Shown: in pieces, positions 8,957 through 17,584 of the stretch
How the letters are laid out: each line of letters opens with the position of its first letter
How positions within the stretch are numbered: position 1 is the first letter of the stretch
DNA from: an uncultured Tessaracoccus sp.
Lineage (GTDB): Bacteria > Actinomycetota > Actinomycetes > Propionibacteriales > Propionibacteriaceae
NCBI RefSeq assembly: GCF_943914565.1
Contig: NZ_CALUCN010000003.1
Coordinates: 124,001-188,000 of the forward strand
Direction of reading: 5' to 3'
DNA length: 64,000 nt
Notes under the pieces: model-generated
Databases searched by the model: none
The model's input: the letters and a program-made list of their open reading frames with translations, nothing else
Told to the model about the DNA's origin: nothing
Program-made: the position numbers and the translations under genes

Positions 8957-10753
8957 CTACCCGGCCGGCGCGTCCGTCAGCGCCAACAGCCGCTCGAGCG
9001 CATCCACGCCCACCGGCTCGTGGGATCGGGTGGCCACGAGGGCCATCCTCGGTGCCAGCTCCCGCACATGATCAACTTGTTCGCGTTCCTGCGCTGCTCG
9101 CCGGGCGAGCAGTGGCGACGACGGCCGGGCCGCGAGGAGCGAGTTGTTCACCACCCAGGCCCACGGGCGCATGTCGGCACGCGCAAGGTCCTCCACCAGC
9201 GCCTCCGCCTCGGCCACGGGGGTCGTCTCGGGAAGCGTCACCACGATGATGCTCGTGTGGTCCGGGTCCTGCAGGCGCATCAAGGGCGTCGTGGCGCGAG
9301 CCCGCTGGCGTTCGTCGAGGTGTCGCACCATCTCGCGGTGGTACGAACCGGTGGCATCCATGAGCAGGAGCGTGTGTCCCGTCGGTGCGGTGTCCATCAC
9401 GACGAACCTGGAACGCGCCAGACCCACTGCGCGGCTGAACTGCTGGAAGACCGCGACTTCCTCCGTGCAGGGACTGAGGAGGTCCTCGCGCAGTGCGGCC
9501 CGGCCGGCGTCGTCGAGACTCGCGCCCTTGGTAGCCATCACCTTGTCCCGGTACTCCTGCGTGGCGCGCTCGGGATCGATGGCGTCGACGGTGAGGTGCT
9601 CGACCTCCCCGGCCACCGTGGTGTCGAGGTGAGCGGCAGGATCCGTCGTCGTCAGGTGCACGTCATGGCCCCGCCGCGCCAGCGCCAGCGCGATCGCGGC
9701 GGCGACGGTCGTCTTGCCGACGCCGCCCTTGCCCACCGTCATCACGAGACCACGGCCACGAGACTCCAGCTGGTCCACGAGCGCGAGCAGCGTCTCATTC
9801 GACGGCGGGGCGGCATCAGCGTCCCTCCAAGCCTGGGCGCCGGTGACCGGGTGGGCAGGGGCGTCCGCAGCGAGCAACTCCTCGAGGGCGTCGAGGCCCA
9901 CCATGTTGTCCGGACGCAGCGGGAGGAGGTCGACGTCGAGGCCGCGGAGCTCGGCGGGCAACGCCTCCAGCGCCGCGCGTTCCCGAGCGTGCACCGCCGC
10001 GTGCAACGGGTCAGCGGAGTCAGCGTCGGTCGGCGCCGGGAGCACGGCGTTCACGACGAGGTGGTGTGCCCGGATGCCGAGCTCGGCCAGCTCACCAGCA
10101 GTGCGCGCGACCTCGCGCAGCGTCGAGGTCTGGGCCCTGGCGACGAGGACGAGACGCGTCGTCCCGGGGTCGGTGAGTGCCTCGACCGCGGTGCGGTAGG
10201 TCGAACGGTGGCGTTCGAGTCCGCTCATCGGGCCGAGGCAGGATGCGTCGCCCTTGCCCTCGTCGAGGAAGCTCGTCCAGCTCCCCGGCAGCTGCAGGAG
10301 GCGGATGGTGTGCCCGGTGGGCGCGGTGTCGAAGAGCACGTGGTCGAAGCCCTCCGTGCGTGCAGGGTCCGCGAGGAGGCCGGTGAACTCGTTGAACGAG
10401 GCGATCTCGGTGGTGCACGATCCCGAGAGTTGCTCCGTGATCGTGGCGAGCTCGCGCTCGGGCAGCAACGGGCGCACGGGTGCGAGGATTGACTCCCGGT
10501 AGGCGGCCGCGGCCGCGTCGGGGTCGATCTCGAGCGCGGACAGGCCGGGCACGTCGGCCACGGGGGTGATGTCGGCGCCGATCGTCGTGCCGAGTGCCTG
10601 GGCGATGTTGCTTGCCGGATCAGTGCTGACCAGGAGCACACGTCGTCCCGCTCGTGCGAGGCGGACGGCCGTGGCGCAGGCGATGCTCGTCTTGCCGACC
10701 CCGCCCTTGCCGGTGAAGAAGACGTGCCGGGGGAGTTCGTCGAGGAAATGCAC
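8957..10753 (-). CDS. arsA: arsenical pump-driving ATPase ArsA
   Basis: A 598-residue ATPase of two homologous halves, each with a deviant Walker A GKGGVGKT (about residues 16-23 and 339-346) and a DTAPTGHT signature. Three Cys in equivalent contexts (SGSCTTE, SCLGPM, LSPCTEE) match the As(III)/Sb(III)-binding cysteines of plasmid ArsA. The family hydrolyses ATP to drive the ArsB or Acr3 permease. GTG 10753 follows GGAAGGG, 22 bp after arsD, so the two form one operon. No arsB or acr3 gene is in the window, so its membrane partner must be elsewhere or the protein acts differently. Confidence 0.94.
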   Translation of the reverse strand: MHFLDELPRHVFFTGKGGVGKTSIACATAVRLARAGRRVLLVSTDPASNIAQALGTTIGADITPVADVPGLSALEIDPDAAAAAYRESILAPVRPLLPERELATITEQLSGSCTTEIASFNEFTGLLADPARTEGFDHVLFDTAPTGHTIRLLQLPGSWTSFLDEGKGDASCLGPMSGLERHRSTYRTAVEALTDPGTTRLVLVARAQTSTLREVARTAGELAELGIRAHHLVVNAVLPAPTDADSADPLHAAVHARERAALEALPAELRGLDVDLLPLRPDNMVGLDALEELLAADAPAHPVTGAQAWRDADAAPPSNETLLALVDQLESRGRGLVMTVGKGGVGKTTVAAAIALALARRGHDVHLTTTDPAAHLDTTVAGEVEHLTVDAIDPERATQEYRDKVMATKGASLDDAGRAALREDLLSPCTEEVAVFQQFSRAVGLARSRFVVMDTAPTGHTLLLMDATGSYHREMVRHLDERQRARATTPLMRLQDPDHTSIIVVTLPETTPVAEAEALVEDLARADMRPWAWVVNNSLLAARPSSPLLARRAAQEREQVDHVRELAPRMALVATRSHEPVGVDALERLLALTDAPAG

Positions 10754-10775
10754 GGTGCGGTCCCTTCCCGTCGCG

Positions 10776-11150
10776 TCAGCAGCAGTCGGAGCCGCCGCAA
10801 CAGCCCTCCGACGTCGCCGTCAGTGGGAGCGTGCTCCGTTCGGCGTCCGTGAGCCCCGCCCAACGCTCGAGCTCGTCGCGGGTGGGGTAACGCCCGGTCA
10901 GCACGGTCACGTCGTCGACCAGCGTGAGCGGCAGACCCTCGGAGCCTGCGGTGCGCACGAAGGCGACCGCTGTCTCGTTGCTCGTGAAGGCGGCGGGGTC
11001 GATGCCGAGGTTGGCGCGGGTGACGTCGGCGCCGCGCTCGCGGAGAGCGTGGAGGTCCGCGGTGAACGTGACGAGGGTCTGGTCGACGTCGGTGCCGCAG
11101 ACACCAGTGTTGCAGCACAGGGCGGGTTCGAAGATACGGATGGCGGGCAC
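10776..11150 (-). CDS. arsD: arsenic metallochaperone ArsD
   Basis: A 124-residue ArsD. GTG 11150 is chosen over a further upstream ATG because GGGAGG lies 5 bp before it and because this numbering puts the vicinal cysteines at 12, 13 and 18, exactly as in the characterised plasmid ArsD. A second Cys-rich tail CCGGSDCC ends the protein. ArsD carries As(III) from cytosolic thiols to ArsA and is also a weak repressor. It heads the arsD-arsA transcript, divergent from arsR. Confidence 0.94.
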   Translation of the reverse strand: MPAIRIFEPALCCNTGVCGTDVDQTLVTFTADLHALRERGADVTRANLGIDPAAFTSNETAVAFVRTAGSEGLPLTLVDDVTVLTGRYPTRDELERWAGLTDAERSTLPLTATSEGCCGGSDCC

Positions 11151-11167
11151 GGGGGCCTCCCTGTTGG

Positions 11168-11219
11168 ATTGACGATTGTCGATACGTTGGATCGTAGCAA
11201 TGCATCGATGAGTGTCAAT
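11168..11219. promoter_or_regulatory. paired inverted ArsR-type operator in the arsD/arsR divergent region
   Basis: Two 22-bp half-sites face each other: 11168-11189 on the top strand and 11198-11219 on the bottom strand. Both begin ATTGAC and share TCGAT at the same offset, with an 8-bp spacer. On the bottom strand TTGACA and TACGAT 16 bp apart form a good promoter for arsD. The right half-site overlaps the expected -35 region of arsR, so one repressor could shut both transcripts. Confidence 0.65.
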
Positions 11220-11227
11220 ACGTCGGG

Positions 11228-11233
11228 TAGGGT
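11228..11233 (+). promoter_or_regulatory. leaderless-type -10 element of arsR (TAGGGT)
   Basis: TAGGGT ends 6 nt before the arsR ATG, so transcription is predicted to start at or next to the start codon. No Shine-Dalgarno sequence is present, which agrees with a leaderless mRNA. Confidence 0.6.
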
Positions 11234-11239
11234 GCTCAC

Positions 11240-11614
11240 ATGACCACTGCAACCGACGTGCGCCCCCGGGACACCGGTGGCTGTGCCCCCGCCGAACCCG
11301 ACGTCCTCGACGAGGGCGTCGCGCAGCGCGTCGCCGATCTGGCCAAGGCGCTGAGCGACCCCGTGCGGCTCCGGATCTTTCATCACATCGCCGCCAGCCG
11401 CTGCTCGAGCGTCTGCGCCTGTCACCTGCCCGGCGTCTTCGGGGTGAGTCAGCCCACGCTGTCCCACCACCTCAAGAAGCTTGTCGACGCGGGGCTCGTC
11501 GACAAGGAGATGCGCGGACGCTGGGCCCATTTCACACCGAAGGACGAGGGGCTGACCCTGCTGCGTTCCTTCCTCGATACCCTGCCTCCCGCCACCATCC
11601 GTTCGAAAGGCTGA
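11240..11614 (+). CDS. arsR: ArsR-family arsenic-responsive repressor
   Basis: A 124-residue winged-helix repressor. The recognition helix region GVSQPTLSHHLKKLVDAG is at about residues 68-86. Cys55, Cys59 and Cys61 lie just before it and Cys15 sits in the N-terminal arm; Corynebacterium glutamicum ArsR is known to bind As(III) through an N-terminal arm Cys pair plus Cys55, so a similar sensor geometry is likely. Metalloid binding should release the operator between arsD and arsR. The arsenate reductase gene starts 3 bp after its stop, so the two are co-transcribed. Confidence 0.94.
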   Translation: MTTATDVRPRDTGGCAPAEPDVLDEGVAQRVADLAKALSDPVRLRIFHHIAASRCSSVCACHLPGVFGVSQPTLSHHLKKLVDAGLVDKEMRGRWAHFTPKDEGLTLLRSFLDTLPPATIRSKG

Positions 11615-11617
11615 CCC

Positions 11618-12031
11618 ATGAATCGACCTGCGGTGTTGTTCATCTGCGTGAGAAACGGTGGCAAGAGCCAGATGGCCGCCGCCCTCGCGAGGTTGCATGC
11701 CGGCGACGACGTCGAGATCCATTCGGCAGGGACCGTGCCCGGGGAGCACCTCAACGAGGAGTCCCGCGCGAGCATCGAGGCCGTCGGCGCCACCTTCGAC
11801 GGCGAGCACCCGAAGCCCGTCGATCCCGACCTGCTGCGCCGAGCGGACCGCGTGGTCGTGCTCGGCACCGCGGCACGGGTGGAGCCGGTCGAGGGGATGC
11901 GCGCGCCGATCGAGGTGTGGGACACCGACGAGCCGTCGCTGCGCGGCATCACCGGCAGGGCACGCATGGACCTCGTGCGCGACGACATCGACGCCCGCGT
12001 CCGGCAGCTCCTCGCCGAGCTCGGCGCCTGA
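11618..12031 (+). CDS. arsC: arsenate reductase, mycothiol-dependent type (low-molecular-weight phosphatase fold)
   Basis: A 137-residue LMW protein-tyrosine-phosphatase-fold reductase. The P-loop CVRNGGKSQMA begins at Cys10, the only cysteine in the chain, and WDTDEP (101-106) supplies the general acid. Thioredoxin-linked ArsC needs two further Cys, which are absent, so this matches the actinobacterial arsenate-mycothiol transferase type that uses mycothiol and mycoredoxin. It converts arsenate to arsenite, the substrate of ArsD/ArsA. It directly follows arsR. Confidence 0.88.
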   Translation: MNRPAVLFICVRNGGKSQMAAALARLHAGDDVEIHSAGTVPGEHLNEESRASIEAVGATFDGEHPKPVDPDLLRRADRVVVLGTAARVEPVEGMRAPIEVWDTDEPSLRGITGRARMDLVRDDIDARVRQLLAELGA

Positions 12032-12249
12032 CCTCACACCATCGGCTGCGAGCGCGGGTCCTTGCGCAGCCGCAGGGCGTCGTGCGGGAGCCGGCGTGGC
12101 CGCGGGTTCCCGCACGGGGCGCGCCACCGTCGGGCGACGGGGGATTGGGACAACCCTCAACCACTGGACCCTGCGGTGGGTAACGTGGGGCCACAGCACA
12201 GGCTGCGGGCGGCCGTCGAGGTGCCCGCGACGGATGCGGAAGGACGACG

Positions 12250-13521
12250 ATGACCAGGAAGCAACGCACCGGGGCTGCGGCCACCGCGCTCGCCGTGGTC
12301 GCCGCCGCTGCTCTCTCGGGGTGCTCCGACGAGGGTGGGACGCCGGAGCTGATGTGGTACATCAACCCCGACAACGGCGGCCAGGCGGAGATCGCGGCGA
12401 AGTGCACCGAGGAGGCGGGTGGCAAGTACCGGATCACCACCTCGCTCCTGCCGCGCGACGCGGCCTCGCAGCGTGAGCAGCTCGCCCGTCGACTGGCTGC
12501 CGGGGACCGCTCGATGGACATCATGAGCCTCGACCCGCCGTTCATTCCCGAGCTCGCCGAGCCCGGATTCCTCGCGCCCGTGCCGCAGTCGGTGATCGAC
12601 GAGCGCACCAAGGGCGTCGTCGAGGGTGCGATCGAGTCCGCGAAGTGGAAGGACGAGTTCGTCACCGTCCCGTTCTGGGCCAACACGCAGCTGCTGTGGT
12701 ACCGCAAGTCCGTCGCGAAGGAGGCGGGCCTGGACATGACCAAGCCGGTCACGTGGGACCAGCTCGTCGAGGCCGCCAAGAAGACCGACAAGAAGCTGGG
12801 CGTGCAGGTCACTCGCGGCGAGTCGATGACCGTGTGGGTGAACGCACTCGTCGAGTCGCAGGGCGAGAGCCTGATCCGCAACCCCGGCGCCAGCTCGGAC
12901 GAGACCGAGTTCGGGCTCGACTCCGAGGCCGGCACCAAGGCCGCGGACATCGTCGGCACCATCGGCAAGGAGAAGCTGTTCGGCGGTGGCGTCAACGCTG
13001 ACGAATCGGCGAACAAGGACTTCTTCGCCACCGACGGCGGCTCGTTCATGGTCAACTGGCCCTTCGTCTGGACGGCGCTGAAGGACGAGGCACCCGAGGT
13101 GGCCCAGGACATGGGCTGGGCGGTGTACCCGCGCGTCGACGCGGGCACCGAGGCGGCGCCGCCGCTGGGTGGCATCAACCTGGGTGTGGGCGCGTCGAGC
13201 GCGCACCCGGAGCTCGCCTACGAGGCGGTGACGTGCATCACGAAGCCCGAGCACCAGGCGAAGTACTTCGCCACCAACGGCAACCCGCCGGCGGCGGAGG
13301 CGGCCTACGAGGATCCTGAGGTCAAGGAGGCGTACCCCATGGCCGACGTGATCCGTGACTCGCTGAACCAGGCGAAGCCCCGCCCGCAGACGCCCTTCTA
13401 CAACGAGGTCTCGACGGCGGTCCAGCAGCGTTGGACCCCCATCGACCAGGTCGGGGCAAACACCCCGAAGTCGACGCAACAGTTCGTCGGTGAGGTGCTC
13501 AGAGGGGAGCGGTTGCTGTGA
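12250..13521 (+). CDS. lpqY: sugar ABC transporter substrate-binding lipoprotein, LpqY-like
   Basis: A 423-residue family 1 solute-binding protein. A signal peptide ends at the lipobox LSGC (Cys25), after which LMWYINPDNGGQ and the PRDAASQREQLARRLAAGD segment closely resemble mycobacterial LpqY, the trehalose-binding component. The order binding protein, two permeases, ATPase is the lpqY-sugA-sugB-sugC order. In mycobacteria the system recycles trehalose; with no mycolate genes visible here, nutritional uptake of trehalose or a related alpha-glucoside is more likely. Its stop overlaps the next GTG start by 4 bp. Confidence 0.88.
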   Translation: MTRKQRTGAAATALAVVAAAALSGCSDEGGTPELMWYINPDNGGQAEIAAKCTEEAGGKYRITTSLLPRDAASQREQLARRLAAGDRSMDIMSLDPPFIPELAEPGFLAPVPQSVIDERTKGVVEGAIESAKWKDEFVTVPFWANTQLLWYRKSVAKEAGLDMTKPVTWDQLVEAAKKTDKKLGVQVTRGESMTVWVNALVESQGESLIRNPGASSDETEFGLDSEAGTKAADIVGTIGKEKLFGGGVNADESANKDFFATDGGSFMVNWPFVWTALKDEAPEVAQDMGWAVYPRVDAGTEAAPPLGGINLGVGASSAHPELAYEAVTCITKPEHQAKYFATNGNPPAAEAAYEDPEVKEAYPMADVIRDSLNQAKPRPQTPFYNEVSTAVQQRWTPIDQVGANTPKSTQQFVGEVLRGERLL

Positions 13522-14441
13522 GTGCAGAGACCATGACGAAACCCCCGCTGTCGGAGCGGGCGCGCTCCGAGCGTCGCCTCGGCTGGATGCTCGCCGGGCC
13601 CGCGTTCGTGCTCATGCTCGCGGTGACGGTGTACCCGATCCTGCAGGCCGTGTTCGACTCGATGTTCTCCTACCGGCTCACCGCTCCGGGGGAGAAGAAG
13701 TTCGTCCTGTTCGAGAACTACGCGGTGATCTTCTCCGACCCGGTGTTCTGGAGCGCGCTCGGCGTGACGGCGCTCATCACCGTGGTCACCGTCGCGATCG
13801 AACTCGTGCTCGGCTTCGCGCTGGCACTGGTGATGAACAGCGCGATCCGGGGCCTGCGTGGCCCGCTGCGCACGGCGATCCTCGTGCCCTACGGCACGAT
13901 CACCGTCGTCTCCGCGTTCGCGTGGTTCTACGCCTTCGACCTGAACTCCGGGTTCGTGAACCACTGGCTGTCGTGGCTACCGGGCATCTCGGAGAACACC
14001 GACTGGTTCGCGTCGGCGCCGACCGCGCTGTTCGTCATCATGGCCTCGGAGATCTGGAAGACGACGCCGTTCATCTCCCTGCTGCTGCTCTCGGGCCTGG
14101 CGCAGGTGCCGGGTGAGCTCACCGAGGCGGCCGAGGTCGACGGCGCGACGTGGTGGGAGCGGATGCGCAAGGTGATCCTGCCGAACATGAAGGCGGCGAT
14201 CATGGTCGCGGTGCTGTTCCGCGCGCTCGACGCGTTCCGCATCTTCGACAACATCTTCATCATGACCAACGGCGCCTACGGCACCGAGGTGCTCTCGCTG
14301 CTGGCCTACCGCACGTCGATCGGGCGGCTCGAGATCGGCATGGGCTCCGCGATCTCCGTCGTGCTGTTCCTGTGCGTCATCGCGATCAGCGTGATCGCGA
14401 TCAAGGGGTTCAAGGTCGATCTCGCCGAAGGGGGTCGCTGA
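13518..14441 (+). CDS. sugA: sugar ABC transporter permease, SugA-like
   Basis: A 307-residue inner-membrane permease with six predicted helices. The cytoplasmic coupling loop EAAEVDGATWWERMRKVILP (EAA motif, about residues 205-224) contacts the ATPase. It starts at GTG 13518 inside the lpqY stop (GTGA overlap), implying translational coupling. It pairs with the next gene as the membrane heterodimer. Confidence 0.92.
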   Translation: MSAETMTKPPLSERARSERRLGWMLAGPAFVLMLAVTVYPILQAVFDSMFSYRLTAPGEKKFVLFENYAVIFSDPVFWSALGVTALITVVTVAIELVLGFALALVMNSAIRGLRGPLRTAILVPYGTITVVSAFAWFYAFDLNSGFVNHWLSWLPGISENTDWFASAPTALFVIMASEIWKTTPFISLLLLSGLAQVPGELTEAAEVDGATWWERMRKVILPNMKAAIMVAVLFRALDAFRIFDNIFIMTNGAYGTEVLSLLAYRTSIGRLEIGMGSAISVVLFLCVIAISVIAIKGFKVDLAEGGR

Positions 14442-14443
14442 CG

Positions 14444-15271
14444 GTGAAGAAGAAGCTCATCTGGACGCTCATCGCGATCGTCGTCGGCATCTACACGCTG
14501 TTCCCCGTGTTCTCGATCCTCGCGACGTCGTTCAAGCCCGTCGCCGAGCTGTCGTCGGGCAAACTCCTGCCGGCGAACCCGACGGGGGACAACTACGCGA
14601 ACATCTTCGCCGGCTCCGCGTCGGACCTGTTCATCCCCGCGCTGCTGAACTCGCTGGGCATCACACTCATCTCGACGTTCATCGCCGTGGTGCTCGCGAC
14701 GTTCTGTGCCTACGCGATCGCGCGGCTGGACTTCCCCGGCAAGCGGATCATCCTCGCCGCGGCACTCGGCGTCTCGATCTTCCCCGTGATCTCGATCGTG
14801 ACGCCGCTGTTCAACCTGTGGCGGCAGATCGGCCTGTACGACACGTGGCCGGGCCTCATCATCCCGTACCTGTCGCTCACGCTGCCGATCTCGATCTACA
14901 CGCTCTCGGCGTTCTTCCAGCAGATCCCGTGGGACCTCGAGAAGGCGGCGCAGGTCGACGGCGCGACGAACTGGGAGGCGTTTCGCAAGGTGATCGTGCC
15001 GCTGGCGAGCCCCGGGGTGTTCACGACGGCGATCATCGCGTTCTTCATCGCCTGGAACGACTTCGTCTACGGCATCTCGCTCACGTCGACGTCGGCCGCG
15101 CGGCCCGTGCCGGCGGCGCTCGCGTTCTTCACGGGCGCCTCGCAGTTCGAGGAACCCACCGGCGCCATCTCGGCCGCCGCGATCATCGTCACCATCCCCG
15201 TCATCATCATCGTCATGCTGTTCCAGCGGCAGATCGTCTCCGGTCTGACGCAGGGCGCGGTCAAGGGCTGA
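14444..15271 (+). CDS. sugB: sugar ABC transporter permease, SugB-like
   Basis: A 275-residue permease of the MalG type. GTG 14444 lies 2 bp after the sugA stop. The first helix (about residues 5-27) is followed by ATSFKPVAEL, and the EAA loop KAAQVDGATNWEAFRKVIVP is intact. An upstream in-frame extension is open but overlaps sugA and has no ribosome binding site. It forms the second half of the importer channel. Confidence 0.92.
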   Translation: MKKKLIWTLIAIVVGIYTLFPVFSILATSFKPVAELSSGKLLPANPTGDNYANIFAGSASDLFIPALLNSLGITLISTFIAVVLATFCAYAIARLDFPGKRIILAAALGVSIFPVISIVTPLFNLWRQIGLYDTWPGLIIPYLSLTLPISIYTLSAFFQQIPWDLEKAAQVDGATNWEAFRKVIVPLASPGVFTTAIIAFFIAWNDFVYGISLTSTSAARPVPAALAFFTGASQFEEPTGAISAAAIIVTIPVIIIVMLFQRQIVSGLTQGAVKG

Positions 15272-15285
15272 ACAAGGAGTAGCCG

Positions 15286-16536
15286 ATGTCAACCATCACG
15301 CTCACGAACATCGTCAAGAAGTACGACGACGGGTTCCCGGCCGTCAACGACGTCAGCATCGACGTCGCCGACGGCGAGTTCCTGATCCTCGTCGGCCCCT
15401 CCGGATGCGGCAAGTCGACCCTGCTCAGGATGATCGTCGGCCTCGAGGACATCACCTCCGGCGAGTTGCAGATCGACGGCAAGCGCATGAATGAGGCGGC
15501 GCCCAGGGACCGCAACCTCGCGATGGTGTTCCAGAACTACGCGCTTTACCCGCACCTCACCGTCTTCGAGAACATCGCGTTCCCACTCAGGCTCGGGGCC
15601 AACAAGGTCGACGACGACGAGGTGCGCCGCAAGGTCGAGATGGCCGCGGAGATGCTCGACCTCGGTGACCACCTCGAACGCAAACCGAAGAACCTCTCCG
15701 GCGGGCAGCGACAGCGCGTCGCGATGGGACGGGCGATCGTCCGAGACGCCGATGCGTTCCTGTTCGACGAGCCGCTGTCGAACCTCGACGCGAAGCTGCG
15801 TGGGCAGATGCGCACCCAGATCGCGCAGCTCCAACGCCGGCTCGGCATCACGTCGATCTACGTCACGCACGACCAGACCGAGGCGATGACCCTGGGCGAC
15901 CGCGTCGCCGTGCTGAAGAAGGGCGTCCTGCAGCAGATCGCGTCGCCGCGGGAGCTCTACGAGCAGCCGGCCAACCTGTTCGTCGCGGGCTTCATCGGCG
16001 CCCCGTCGATGAACTTCCTGCCCGCCCGCCTCGACGGCGGACGCATGCACACCCCGATCGGCGACCTCGACGTGCCGGAGACCGTCCGCGCCGCGGCCGA
16101 GGGACGGGACCTGGTCCTCCTGGGCGTCCGGCCGGAGCACTTCGAGGACGCGAGCCTCGTCGACGAGGCCCTGCGCGACAAGGGCACCGTGTTCTCCGCG
16201 GACGTGAGCCACACCGAGTGGCTCGGCAACGAGCAGTACGGCTACATCCACTACGAGTCCGAGGACAAGGTGAAGACGCTCCTCGACGAGCTCGCGAAGG
16301 ACCTCGACGGCGACGAGATGGAGCCGGTGGTCGTCGCGTCGTTCGACACCGCGAGCCGGATCCGTGGCGGCGACCGTGCGGACATCTGGGTCGACGGCCG
16401 GAAGATGCACGTCTTCGACCTCGAGACCGGCGAGAACCTCACCCGCGACGAGGAAGCCGGCGCCGAGCTCACCCGGCAGGCCCGCGAGGAGCGCGATCGC
16501 GAGATGCGTCGCGCCCGCGAACGCGACGACGACTGA
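15286..16536 (+). CDS. sugC: sugar ABC transporter ATP-binding protein, SugC/MsmK-like
   Basis: A 416-residue MalK-type ATPase: Walker A GPSGCGKST near residue 37, signature LSGGQRQR near 135, Walker B FLFDEPLSNLD near 158, H-switch in THDQTEAM, and a C-terminal regulatory OB (TOBE) region from about residue 235. An unusual charged Arg/Glu/Asp tail follows after about residue 390. ATG 15286 follows AAGGAG. It energises the LpqY-SugAB importer; MalK-type ATPases are sometimes shared with other sugar importers. Confidence 0.93.
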   Translation: MSTITLTNIVKKYDDGFPAVNDVSIDVADGEFLILVGPSGCGKSTLLRMIVGLEDITSGELQIDGKRMNEAAPRDRNLAMVFQNYALYPHLTVFENIAFPLRLGANKVDDDEVRRKVEMAAEMLDLGDHLERKPKNLSGGQRQRVAMGRAIVRDADAFLFDEPLSNLDAKLRGQMRTQIAQLQRRLGITSIYVTHDQTEAMTLGDRVAVLKKGVLQQIASPRELYEQPANLFVAGFIGAPSMNFLPARLDGGRMHTPIGDLDVPETVRAAAEGRDLVLLGVRPEHFEDASLVDEALRDKGTVFSADVSHTEWLGNEQYGYIHYESEDKVKTLLDELAKDLDGDEMEPVVVASFDTASRIRGGDRADIWVDGRKMHVFDLETGENLTRDEEAGAELTRQAREERDREMRRARERDDD

Positions 16537-16590
16537 CCCCGACGGTGTCCACCCGGAGCGATTCGTCGTCGGCGAGGTGGCCGGTGCGCT

Positions 16591-16596
16591 TACCAT
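16591..16596 (+). promoter_or_regulatory. leaderless-type -10 element of ddh (TACCAT)
   Basis: TACCAT ends 7 nt before ATG 16604 and no Shine-Dalgarno is present. Confidence 0.5.
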
Positions 16597-16603
16597 CGAA
16601 GAC

Positions 16604-17584
16604 ATGATTCGCACCGCCATCATCGGATACGGCAACTTGGGACGCAGCGTCGAGCGAGTGATCGCCGCGCAGCCCGACATGGAGCTCGTCGGCGTGTTCT
16701 CGCGCCGCGACGCCCTCGACACCACCGCGCGCGTCCTGCCCGCGGCCGACGTCGAGCAGTACGCCGACGAGATCGACGTCCTGTTCGTCTGCCTCGGCTC
16801 CGCCACGGACGTGCCCGAGCAGGCCCCGGCGCTCGCACGGCACTTCACCACCGTCGACACCTACGACAACCACCACGAGATCCCCCACCACCGAGCCCGG
16901 ATGGACGAGGCCGCCCGGGCCGGCGGCACCGTCGCGATGATCTCGACGGGCTGGGATCCGGGGCTGTTCTCCCTCAACCGTGTGCTCGGCCGCGCGGTCC
17001 TGCCGGGCTCGGACCAGATGACGTTCTGGGGCCCGGGGCTCTCGCAGGGCCACTCCGACGCGGTCCGGCGCGTGCCGGGCGTGCGCAAGGGCGTCCAGTA
17101 CACCGTGCCCAAGCCGGAGGCCGTCGACGCGGTCCGCCGGGGCGAGGGCGCGGACCTCAAGGGCAACGAGTGCCACCTGCGCGAGGTGGTCGTCGTCGCC
17201 GACGAGACCGGTGACGCCGCCGCTGACGAGGAGCTGCGGGCCCGCATCCGCGAGACGATCGTGACGATGCCCGACTACTTCGAGCCCTACGAGACCACGG
17301 TGCGGTTCGTCTCCGACGAGGAGTTCGACCGCGAGCACCAGGGCATGCCGCACGGCGGCCGCGTGATCACGCGGGGGCGCGCCGGGGAGTCGGGCCACGT
17401 CGTGGAGTTCCAGCTCGAACTCGAGCGCAACCCCGACTTCACCGCGGCCGTCCAGGTGGCCTACGGCCGGGCCGCCCACCGGCTGCGGCAGGCAGGCGAG
17501 GTCGGCGCCCGCACCGTGTTCGAGGTGCCCCCGTACCTGCTCGCGCAGGAGGGCCTCGACCAACTCGTCGAGTCGAACCTCTGA
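16604..17584 (+). CDS. ddh: meso-diaminopimelate D-dehydrogenase
   Basis: A 326-residue enzyme strongly resembling Corynebacterium glutamicum Ddh along its whole length: N-terminal AIIGYGNLGRSVERVI Rossmann motif, then VGVFSRRD, VDTYDNH, ISTGWDPGLFSLNR, FWGPGLSQGHSDA, MPHGGRVIT and a RNPDFTAA segment. It makes meso-DAP in one NADPH-dependent step from tetrahydrodipicolinate, feeding cell wall and lysine synthesis. DapC of the succinylase route is also encoded in this window (39.3-40.3 kb), so both routes may operate. It ends in a 4-bp CTGA overlap with the next gene's probable start. Confidence 0.94.
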   Translation: MIRTAIIGYGNLGRSVERVIAAQPDMELVGVFSRRDALDTTARVLPAADVEQYADEIDVLFVCLGSATDVPEQAPALARHFTTVDTYDNHHEIPHHRARMDEAARAGGTVAMISTGWDPGLFSLNRVLGRAVLPGSDQMTFWGPGLSQGHSDAVRRVPGVRKGVQYTVPKPEAVDAVRRGEGADLKGNECHLREVVVVADETGDAAADEELRARIRETIVTMPDYFEPYETTVRFVSDEEFDREHQGMPHGGRVITRGRAGESGHVVEFQLELERNPDFTAAVQVAYGRAAHRLRQAGEVGARTVFEVPPYLLAQEGLDQLVESNL

